From NCBI GenBank assembly GCA_950106755.1, contig CATNNA010000008.1, forward strand, positions 1,302,001 to 1,366,000: a DNA stretch of 64,000 nt, read 5' to 3'. A program made the position numbers and the translations under genes. Each line of letters opens with the position of its first letter. Positions within the stretch are counted from its first letter, which is position 1. This stretch comes from Climacium dendroides. Lineage: Eukaryota; Streptophyta; Bryopsida; Hypnales; Climaciaceae. Below are positions 55,452 through 62,925 of this stretch, piece by piece. The notes under the pieces are model-generated. The model saw nothing but the letters and a program-made list of their open reading frames with translations, made no database searches and was not told the DNA's origin.

Positions 55452-57276
55452 GACTATCTCTATTTGAAATTCTCGCGCATTCCCTTCGAATTAAGACCAT
55501 ACAATAAGTTGTTACAAATAGTTTGAAAGTGATATCTTGCAACAGTTGGGTTTGTCAAGTTTTCTTGCTTTCATTTTCCTACATGCAATGTCTATGAGGT
55601 TTGAAATGATGGAGGCCCTCAAAGTGCAAGGGAAGCCGAATTCAATCTTGTTGAATTTGTCACGCATTGCCTTCACATTTTCTCCTCGAATTACCATGTT
55701 GCAACAACAAAGGGATGGCTTGGAGCATTGGCAACTTCTACATTGCCTCGCTTTCATATTTGTACGAGCAATGTGCATGAGATTTGAAGTTTGGGCAACA
55801 AAATACAAGGCAATGTGACTATCTCTATTTGAAATTCTCGCGCATTCCCTTCGAATTAAGACCATACAATAAGTTGTTCCAAATAGTTTGAAAGTGATAT
55901 CTTGCAACAGTTGGGTTTGTCAAGTTTTCTTGCTTTCATTTTCCTACGTGCAATGTCTATGAGGTTTGAAATGATGGAGGCCCTCAAAGTGCAAGGCAAG
56001 CCGAATTCAATCTTCTTGAATTTGTCACGCATTGCCTTCACATTTTCTCCTCGAATTACCATGTTGCAACAACAAAGGGATGGCTTGGAGCATTGGCAAC
56101 TTCTACATTGCTTGGCTTTCATATTTGTACGAGCAATGTGCATGAGATTTGAAGTTTGGGCAACAAAATACAAGGCAATGTGACTATCTCTATTTGAAAT
56201 TCTCGCGCATTCCCTTCGAATTAAGACCATACAATAAGTTGTTACAAATAGTTTGAAAGTGATATCTTGCAACAGTTGGGTTTGTCAAGTTTTCTTGCTT
56301 TCATTTTCCTACATGCAATGTCTATGAGGTTTGAAATGATGGAGGCCCTCAAAGTGCAAGGGAAGCCGAATTCAATCTTGTTGAATTTGTCACGCATTGC
56401 CTTCACATTTTCTCCTCGAATTACCATGTTGCAACAACAAAGGGATGGCTTGGAGCATTGGCAACTTCTACATTGCCTCGCTTTCATATTTGTACGAGCA
56501 ATGTGCATGAGATTTGAAGTTTGGGCAACAAAATACAAGGCAATGTGACTATCTCTATTTGAAATTCTCGCGCATTCCCTTCGAATTAAGACCATACAAT
56601 AAGTTGTTCCAAATAGTTTGAAAGTGATATCTTGCAACAGTTGGGTTTGTCAAGTTTTCTTGCTTTCATTTTCCTACGTGCAATGTCTATGAGGTTTGAA
56701 ATGATGGAGGCCCTCAAAGTGCAAGGCAAGCCGAATTCAATCTTGTTGAATTTGTCACGCATTGCCTTCACATTTTCTCCTCGAATTACCATGTTGCAAC
56801 AACAAAGGGATGGCTTGGAGCATTGGCAACTTCTACATTGCTTGGCTTTCATATTTGTACGAGCAATGTGCATGAGATTTGAAGTTTGGGCAACAAAATA
56901 CAAGGCAATGTGACTATCTCTATTTGAAATTCTCGCGCATTCCCTTCGAATTAAGACCATACAATAAGTTGTTACAAATAGTTTGAAAGTGATATCTTGC
57001 AACAGTTGGGTTTGTCAAGTTTTCTTGCTTTCATTTTCCTACATGCAATGTCTATGAGGTTTGAAATGATGGAGGCCCTCAAAGTGCAAGGGAAGCCGAA
57101 TTCAATCTTGTTGAATTTGTCACGCATTGCCTTCACATTTTCTCCTCGAATTACCATGTTGCAACAACAAAGGGATGGCTTGGAGCATTGGCAACTTCTA
57201 CATTGCCTCGCTTTCATATTTGTACGAGCAATGTGCATGAGATTTGAAGTTTGGGCAACAAAATACAAGGCAATGT
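55452..57276. repeat. 730-bp (2-mer) higher-order repeat, 2.5 copies
   Basis: Units with ACATGCAA, GGGAAGCC and GCCTCGC at 55,452, 56,182 and 56,912 alternate with units starting at 55,817 and 56,547 that carry GTTGTTCCAAAT. The first alternating unit has CTTCTTGAA and the second CTTGTTGAA, a later change in one of them. Confidence 0.8.
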
Positions 57277-59101
57277 GACTATCTCTATTTGAAATTCTCG
57301 CGCATTCCCTTCGAATTTAGACCATACAATAAGTTGTTACAAATAGTTTGAAAGTGATATCTTGCAACAGTTGGGTTTGTCAAGTTTTCTTGCTTTCATT
57401 TTCCTACGTGCAATGTCTATGAGGTTTGAAATGATGGAGGCCCTCAAAGTGCAAGGCAAGCCGAATTCAATCTTGTTGAATTTGTCACGCATTGCCTTCA
57501 CATTTTCTCCTCCAATTACCATGTTGCAACAACAAAGGGATGGCTTGGAGCATTGGCAACTTCTACATTGCTTGGCTTTCATATTTGTACGAGCAATGTG
57601 CATGAGATTTGAAGTTTGGGCAACAAAATACAAGGCAATGTGACTATGTCTATTTGAAATTCTCGCGCATTCCCTTCGAATTTAGACCATACAATAAGTT
57701 GTTACAAATAGTTTGAAAGTGATATCTTGCAACAGTTGGGTTTGTCAAGTTTTCTTGCTTTCATTTTCCTACGTGCAATGTCTATGAGGTTTGAAATGAT
57801 GGAGGCCCTCAAAGTGCAAGGCAAGCCGAATTCAATCTTGTTGAATTTGTCACGCATTGCCTTCACATTTTCTCCTCGAATTACCATGTTGCAACAACAA
57901 AGGGATGGCTTGGAGCATTGGCAACTTCTACATTGCTTGGCTTTCATATTTGTACGAGCAATGTGCATGAGATTTGAAGTTTGGGCAACAAAATACAAGG
58001 CAATGTGACTATCTCTATTTGAAATTCTCGCGCATTCCCTTCGAATTTAGACCATACAATAAGTTGTTCCAAATAGTTTGAAAGTGATATCTTGCAACAG
58101 TTGGGTTTGTCAAGTTTTCTTGCTTTCATTTTCCTACGTGCAATGTCTATGAGGTTTGAAATGATGGAGGCCCTCAAAGTGCAAGGCAAGCCGAATTCAA
58201 TCTTGTTGAATTTGTCACGCATTGCCTTCACATTTTCTCCTCGAATTACCATGTTGCAACAACAAAGGGATGGCTTGGAGCATTGGCAACTTCTACATTG
58301 CTTGGCTTTCATATTTGTACGAGCAATGTGCATGAGATTTGAAGTTTGGGCAACAAAATACAAGGCAATGTGACTATCTCTATTTGAAATTCTCGCGCAT
58401 TCCCTTCGAATTAAGACCATACAATAAGTTGTTACAAATAGTTTGAAAGTGATATCTTGCAACAGTTGGGTTTGTCAAGTTTTCTTGCTTTCATTTTCCT
58501 ACGTGCAATGTCTATGAGGTTTGAAATGATGGAGGCCCTCAAAGTGCAAGGCAAGCCGAATTCAATCTTGTTGAATTTGTCACGCATTGCCTTCACATTT
58601 TCTCCTCGAATTACCATGTTGCAACAACAAAGGGATGGCTTGGAGCATTGGCACCTTCTACATTGCTTGGCTTTCATATTTGTATGAGCAATGTGCATGA
58701 GATTTGAAGTTTGGGCAACAAAATACAAGGCAATGTGACTATCTCTATTTGAAATTCTCGCGCATTCCCTTCGAATTAAGACCATACAATAAGTTGTTAC
58801 AAATAGTTTGAAAGTGATATCTTGCAACAGTTGGGTTTGTCAAGTTTTCTTGCTTTCATTTTCCTACGTGCAATGTCTATGAGGTTTGAAATGATGGAGG
58901 CCCTCAAAGTGCAAGGCAAGCCGAATTCAATCTTGTTGAATTTGTCACGCATTGCCTTCACATTTTCTCCTCCAATTACCATGTTGCAACAACAAAGGGA
59001 TGGCTTGGAGCATTGGCAACTTCTACATTGCTTGGCTTTCATATTTGTACGAGCAATGTGCATGAGATTTGAAGTTTGGGCAACAAAATACAAGGCAATG
59101 T

Positions 59102-59376
59102 GACTATGTCTATTTGAAATTCTCGCGCATTCCCTTCGAATTAAGGCCATACAATAAGTTGTTACAAATAGTTTGAAAGTGATATCTTGCAACAGTTGGG
59201 TTTGTCAAGTTTTCTTGCTTTCATTTTCCTACGTGCAATGTCTATGAGGTTTGAAATGATGGAGGCCCTCAAAGTGCAAGGCAAGCCTAATTCAGTTTTG
59301 TTGAATTCGTCATGCATTGCCTTCACATTTTCTCCTCGAATTACCATGTTGCAACAAGAAAAGGATGGCTTGAAGG
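59102..59376. repeat. Degenerate, truncated last satellite unit at the array edge
   Basis: This copy follows the consensus for about 185 bp. It then gathers changes in its last ~90 bp (GCCTAATTCAGTTTTG, GAATTCGTCATGC, CAACAAGAAAAGG) and loses similarity after GGATGGCTTGAAGG at about 59,376, roughly 275 bp into the unit. The usual EcoRI site is lost, although a nearby change creates a new GAATTC. Divergence of the terminal copy is expected where unequal exchange no longer homogenises the array. Confidence 0.9.
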
Positions 59377-59384
59377 CGTTATTC

Positions 59385-59418
59385 ATTAAAATGAGACAAG
59401 TTGTGGTCTCATTTTAAT
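59385..59418. repeat. Perfect 13-bp inverted repeat (hairpin)
   Basis: ATTAAAATGAGAC at 59,385-59,397 pairs perfectly with GTCTCATTTTAAT at 59,406-59,418 across an 8-bp loop. It begins fewer than 10 bp after satellite homology ends. The type of element is unknown; a remnant of a small foldback or MITE-like insertion is possible. Confidence 0.9.
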
Positions 59419-59449
59419 TCGTTCTATATTTAGATTAAGATTTTTTATC

Positions 59450-59482
59450 ATTGAAATGACACAAGTTGGGTCTCATTTCAAT
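59450..59482. repeat. Second hairpin, homologous to the first
   Basis: ATTGAAATGACAC at 59,450-59,462 pairs with GTCTCATTTCAAT at 59,470-59,482, with one mismatch and a 7-bp loop. Arms and loop (AAGTTGG against AAGTTGTG) resemble the hairpin at 59,385, and the starts lie 65 bp apart, so the two are tandem copies. Two arm positions changed on both sides (AAAA to GAAA on the left, TTTT to TTTC on the right), which keeps the pairing. Confidence 0.85.
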
Positions 59483-59526
59483 TTATTGTATATTCATATA
59501 AGAATTAGTCTTCATTAAATTGAGAC

Positions 59527-59988
59527 TTTTGAATAAATTGAAACTCAAAAATGTTAATATTCTAATTTATATATTTGGCTATTACTAATGGAAGGAGTTC
59601 AAATTGAATATTAGGTATTTCAATTAATAATTCATTAGAAACTTTTAAAAAATGTATGATACCAAGAGGTTATATTAAGATGAGACATTTCTTTTGATTG
59701 AGACTTGCTCATGTAGAAATACTAATGTACATGAATGTGAAAGGAAACGAAGCATTTTCCATGAAAATACATTTGAAGAGCAATTCAAATACACTGTATG
59801 AAAACACAATAACAAAAAAAATAATATACTATTTATAGAAATCAAAACTATTACATGGCCAAAATGTCATGATAAAAAACAACATAACATATAGCTACTG
59901 TAGTACAAACTTTTCAAAACATCTAAATGTGAAAGCGATTGTATGTTAGTCTCCAACATGATGGTTTACTAACAGAACTAACTAAAAT
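59527..59988. other. AT-rich intergenic stretch without a recognisable gene
   Basis: This 460-bp AT-rich segment lies 3' of the minus-strand transposase-like gene. I see no open frame of note, no tRNA-like sequence and no satellite homology. It contains homopolymeric A runs near 59,814-59,820 and the hairpin-arm relatives at 59,674 and 59,697. A minus-strand AATAAA lies just outside it at 59,482-59,487, but about 500 bp beyond the last stop codon, so its use as a polyadenylation signal is uncertain. Confidence 0.6.
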
Positions 59989-60342
59989 CTATTCCTCACC
60001 TTCAACTATAGACGCATTGTCATTGGATTTAGATTCGAAGGCTACAATCGATGATTTGATGATGTCGATTTGTGGTTTGGGAATTGTAACTTTTGTAAGA
60101 ATTGGAGGTTGATCTTGGGCCCCTTTTTTGCCATGCGCCTTAAAAGTTGTCATGATACAATTAGTGTTTGACCAACACGGAGGAATTACATGGTCCTCGC
60201 ACCAAACATTCCCTACTCTTGTGTCCCATCCAGCATATGTATCCATATCAATGTGACGACTTGAAACAGGCGTCCAATATTGGATTTGGATTTGATGAAT
60301 ATGGCCAGGATCTGGATTCGGATTCGTAAGCGTTCTCGCAAG
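59989..60342 (-). pseudogene. In-frame C-terminal continuation of the transposase-like frame beyond a TAG
   Basis: Immediately after the TAG that ends the 827-codon frame, the same frame stays open for 117 codons and closes with TAG at 59,989-59,991. Codon phase is identical (62,826 to 60,246 is 860 whole codons). The segment looks like protein: it starts LARTLTNPNP, continues with a QIQIQYWTP strand-like stretch and a YAGWDTRVGNVW segment, and ends in an acidic tail (VEGEE). Together with the preceding GYFVIVRPADEDPKPF it reads as one small domain interrupted at the stop. An internal ATG at 60,244-60,246 would give an 85-residue product, but I doubt it is used. Most likely this is the original C-terminus, cut off by a nonsense mutation. 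Stop-codon readthrough or an unseen splice is less likely. Confidence 0.65.
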
Positions 60343-60345
60343 CTA
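60343..60345 (-). other. In-frame TAG, probable nonsense mutation
   Basis: The minus-strand context is CCC TTC TAG CTT GCG. The frame is open for 827 codons before it and 117 after. Changing one base would make the codon sense. TGG is a plausible ancestor (PKPF-W-LAR), which would be a C-to-T change at 60,344 on the plus strand, but other one-step ancestors cannot be excluded. Confidence 0.75.
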
Positions 60346-62826
60346 GAAGGGCTTCGGGTCCTCATCGGCGGGACGCACTATGACAAAATAACCTGCAAAA
60401 ACATCACGATGAACTCGAAATGAAGGACGTGGGCGGTCACATCTACGACCTACGAAGGGTGGATCCTCTGCAAATTTTTCTCCCAATGTGCCATCCTGTT
60501 GCCTTGTGTCTTCCGATTCCTCCCTGATCCTAGAAACTGGCCAGAATCCATCCTTCAATGTCTGACGTACAACTAGAGGTTCATCGAAAGCGCTTCTAAC
60601 ACCCTTCCAATAATCTTTGATGGGATCATTCTTGAGTCCGAATGATCCAAAGTCTTCATTGTTCGCCATTTTGGTCCAATGTGCAATGAAACTGTCTAAA
60701 CCCTTTTTGATCTCACCAAATGATTTCATTTGTTGTGGAGGTAGAGGTGGTGGACTACCGCTTGGCACGAGAGGACGCCCATCTTCAGTCTCAGACCATA
60801 AGCGAATTCCTTTGCCGTGATTTGGCAACCAATTCTTCTCTGTACACAAATTCTTGTACTCCATCAATGGCCATCCACTTGAATCCAAGTGGAACTTGAA
60901 TTGTTGAGATTTTGAATGACCTTCCAAGAAATCCCCACCTATGCCCAAATAGCCTTGCACAAAACGCTTGAAATCAGGAACTTCCTCAATAAAATGAGGA
61001 ATGACGGGGTGGGATTCACAATCCATAAAGGATTTCATGAGCTTCGGAAGTGTTGGATAATCCTTGCTCTTCAACTGCGTACTCCAACGACCGAAAAGGG
61101 CATCAATGTCTTCATGAGTGTGGCCAACAATGAGGAAGTTGATGTATATTTTGCGGAAAATGCCTTTGAACACAAGTAGAGAACAAAAAGCAAAAACCCA
61201 TCGATTCTTATTGTCCCCTGACGCATTGTCCAACTGTAGAGTCAATATGGGCGGTAGAGGTTTAGCTGGAAGAGGTTCATCTTGTGGAGGAAGGAGGGAA
61301 TCCACACAAATATCTGAACCCTCTAACAGCGCTCGAGTTAAAATAGATTGGCCATTTTTTGTAGAAAATAATGTGCACGATGAATTCTTTGGCGGATTTT
61401 CGAGATCACGCAACAACTTTGCAATGGACCCAATGGTATGATTCGAGTCCGTGGGAAAAATTTCTAAGCCATAGTGAGCATACCGAACGTCGCCATGACC
61501 GTGAGCAATCATACCTATCATTGCAACGGGCATTTTCATATATGAATCCGTCGCTTTTGTCTTGTGAGAGAAGTGAGGAGAAGCAGTCTTGGAGTGATCC
61601 ATTTTATCATGGATGATGCAAAGCATCTTCTCAGGGTATGTCTCTGAAATATATCGATTTGAATAATAGAGTTGCCTATGTGCCTTTTGTCCTGAAAGGT
61701 GTATACTCAAAATTCGGCCCCACTTGTCTTGCGCAGTAGACATCGAAGTGCAAGCATTCCTCAATTGCTTGTACGTATCGCATAGGCCACATCTTGCAAA
61801 AGTGTCTCCACGAGCCTTTGCAGCATATTCAGGGAAAGAAGCACGATGGATGTTGCTCAAATCACTAGAGGAAATTGGAGGCAAATTGAATTTTGCATTG
61901 GCCTCGTTAATTTTTGGCAATTGCTCACTCCAACGAAACGCCGATGGCAAAACCATTGCAGGGATTTTTTCCCTTGAATGCAATGTTCTTGTTTTGTGTG
62001 GCATTTCATCGGCGTCACCAACAATCAACGTCCGAAGCGTGGCAGTAGCTTGTACAGTTTGCAGGCGTGGTTTCTTCAGTCCCACATTCCCATGTACCTC
62101 TGCTTGTTTCCCATCTTTGGCCATGGCCTTATACCTGTAGAAGGTAGCTTTGGAGATCCCGTGGATGTTCCACCAAGCAGGAAGACACACTTCCATATTC
62201 TTCAAAGTTATCCATTCTTTCTCAACTGTATCTTTGTGCTTTTGCCTATGTGCTTCAAGAAGGACATGCTTCCGGACATACACTCCACCATTCACATGCA
62301 ATTCAGAACGTATCGCTTCGATTTCATGGCGCGGAAAATGTTGCGAGCAGTTCTTCTGACAACATGGTTTGGTGGACACCTCAATAATTGACTGTGCATT
62401 CAAAAGGGATTCTTTTTTGGGAGGCAAGACTACATCCCTTTTCTCTCGAGAGGTTTCATAAGAACGTAGTCCAAACCGAACGCGACGGTTCGATGCATTC
62501 ATAGCCGTATTGTAAATATGTGTTTGGTAATGGTCATACAAACTAACACCGTCCAAGAACACTTGTTTAATGTGCCATGAATGCAATGCCCACATCCAAC
62601 CTGACGGAACTTCTGCCTCGCATAATGATTGTGCAATTTGAATGGCGACACGTTCTTCACCCAAGGGTTTTCCATCCTCGTTGATGACCAGATCCACGTC
62701 AACACTCTGGCAAACTCCTTTGGCAACGTCATCGCCAGATTCGTTTCTGAGGGTGACACCCCTGGTAATCCAAGATTGTCGAGATAGCTTTTCAAAATGA
62801 TGATTCAAAGATAGGACATACTTCAC
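60343..62826 (-). CDS. DUF7869-type transposase-like protein, main exon (5' incomplete)
   Basis: An 827-codon frame. I recognise it as the DUF7869 type, uncharacterised proteins abundant in seed-free plants and some animals and probably transposon-encoded. Seen in order: a cysteine cluster (CCQKNCSQHF, residues 155-164); a helix-turn-helix-like stretch (CLPAWW then HGISKATFYRYK, about 214-233) followed by HGNVGLKKP; a CGLC pair (346-349); then the core with IIHDKMDHSK (404-413), HGHGD (442-446), LQLDNASGDNKN (530-541), VGHTHEDIDALFGRWS (567-582) and EEVPDFK (614-620); and a proline-rich stretch (691-698). D407 or D410, D533 and E572 or D575 could form an RNase H-like acidic triad; that is inference. 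The frame opens at GTG after an in-frame TGA, and the first Met is residue 78, so a eukaryotic start is absent and an upstream exon is likely. It ends at a TAG followed by further in-frame coding. The gene lies about 1 kb from the satellite edge. Confidence 0.8.
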   Translation of the reverse strand: MKYVLSLNHHFEKLSRQSWITRGVTLRNESGDDVAKGVCQSVDVDLVINEDGKPLGEERVAIQIAQSLCEAEVPSGWMWALHSWHIKQVFLDGVSLYDHYQTHIYNTAMNASNRRVRFGLRSYETSREKRDVVLPPKKESLLNAQSIIEVSTKPCCQKNCSQHFPRHEIEAIRSELHVNGGVYVRKHVLLEAHRQKHKDTVEKEWITLKNMEVCLPAWWNIHGISKATFYRYKAMAKDGKQAEVHGNVGLKKPRLQTVQATATLRTLIVGDADEMPHKTRTLHSREKIPAMVLPSAFRWSEQLPKINEANAKFNLPPISSSDLSNIHRASFPEYAAKARGDTFARCGLCDTYKQLRNACTSMSTAQDKWGRILSIHLSGQKAHRQLYYSNRYISETYPEKMLCIIHDKMDHSKTASPHFSHKTKATDSYMKMPVAMIGMIAHGHGDVRYAHYGLEIFPTDSNHTIGSIAKLLRDLENPPKNSSCTLFSTKNGQSILTRALLEGSDICVDSLLPPQDEPLPAKPLPPILTLQLDNASGDNKNRWVFAFCSLLVFKGIFRKIYINFLIVGHTHEDIDALFGRWSTQLKSKDYPTLPKLMKSFMDCESHPVIPHFIEEVPDFKRFVQGYLGIGGDFLEGHSKSQQFKFHLDSSGWPLMEYKNLCTEKNWLPNHGKGIRLWSETEDGRPLVPSGSPPPLPPQQMKSFGEIKKGLDSFIAHWTKMANNEDFGSFGLKNDPIKDYWKGVRSAFDEPLVVRQTLKDGFWPVSRIREESEDTRQQDGTLGEKFAEDPPFVGRRCDRPRPSFRVHRDVFAGYFVIVRPADEDPKPF

Positions 62827-62880
62827 AACACTTCAAAATATCAGCCAAGATTTCAAAAAGAGGGATTGAAGAGAAACACA
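62820..62880 (-). promoter_or_regulatory. Candidate 3' splice site upstream of the transposase-like exon
   Basis: On the minus strand a pyrimidine-rich run (TTTCTCTTC, then CCCTCTTTTTG) is followed by a branch-point-like GGCTGAT and two AG dinucleotides: TTTTGAAG ending at 62,831 and TTGTGAAG ending at 62,821. Either could join an upstream exon to the open frame, which otherwise lacks an ATG. I could not identify the donor exon. The alternative is that the 5' end of the element is truncated. Confidence 0.35.
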
Positions 62881-62925
62881 ATATCCAAAACCACGTCATG
62901 GACAACCATGTGTGAATCAAATCCC

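Larger units (their letters stand above)
1..59376. repeat. 365-bp satellite DNA array (162 full units plus one partial)
   Basis: The same 365-bp unit repeats head to tail, always in the same orientation, from the first base to about 59,376. Unit starts (the motif GACTATCTCT or its variant GACTATGTCT) fall at 1, 366, 731 and so on to 59,102. After correcting for one 328-bp unit and four 367-bp units, the distance from 1 to 59,102 is exactly 162 periods. Units differ from each other at a handful of recurring diagnostic sites. Size, copy number and homogeneity are typical of centromeric, pericentromeric or subtelomeric plant satellites; which of these applies cannot be read from the sequence. 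Most units carry an EcoRI site (unit positions 187-192), and some a second one at 16-21. The array continues past the left end of the window. No gene or mobile element interrupts it. Confidence 0.98.
59385..59526. repeat. Degenerate ~65-bp tandem repeat containing the hairpins
   Basis: The hairpin left-arm motif recurs at 59,385 (ATTAAAATGAGAC), 59,450 (ATTGAAATGACAC) and 59,514 (ATTAAATTGAGAC), spacings of 65 and 64 bp. Looser relatives lie at 59,674 (ATTAAGATGAGAC) and 59,697 (ATTGAGAC). The third copy has lost the perfect right arm. Confidence 0.6.

Noticed and set aside
1..59376. CRISPR array
   Set aside because: Repeats are 365 bp and contiguous, with no short direct repeat and variable spacer pattern, and the window is eukaryotic in character.
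1..59376. Tandem ribosomal or 5S RNA gene array
   Set aside because: No recognisable rRNA or 5S internal promoter sequence is seen in the unit, and the two related halves are not expected of an rDNA spacer.
61..59417. Hundreds of plus- and minus-strand reading frames (74-172 codons) in the satellite units as real genes or a giant repeat protein
   Set aside because: The unit is 365 bp, not a multiple of three, so frames cannot run on from unit to unit. Variants change amino acids freely on both strands (for example H/R/C and G/R/P sites), seven units carry a TGA in the plus frame through GTATGAGC, and the unit has internal half-unit homology typical of satellite DNA.
59989..60246. Separate 85-residue gene
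   Set aside because: It is in exact phase with the 827-codon frame, and the open frame extends upstream of its ATG to the TAG, so it is better read as the C-terminal part of the same gene.
60339..60395. A small intron removing the in-frame TAG (GCAG|GTTATT donor to TTCTAG acceptor on the minus strand)
   Set aside because: The implied intron is only 50 nt, shorter than usual plant introns, and it would delete the VIVRPADEDPKPF stretch that reads naturally into the segment after the stop.
60617..62391. Plus-strand reading frames of 67-138 codons opposite the transposase-like frame
   Set aside because: They are antisense shadows of a much longer minus-strand frame that has recognisable motifs; none shows a family of its own.
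62499..62795. 98-codon minus-strand frame overlapping the 5' part of the transposase-like exon
   Set aside because: It lies in another frame of the same strand inside the main coding frame and has no recognisable domain.
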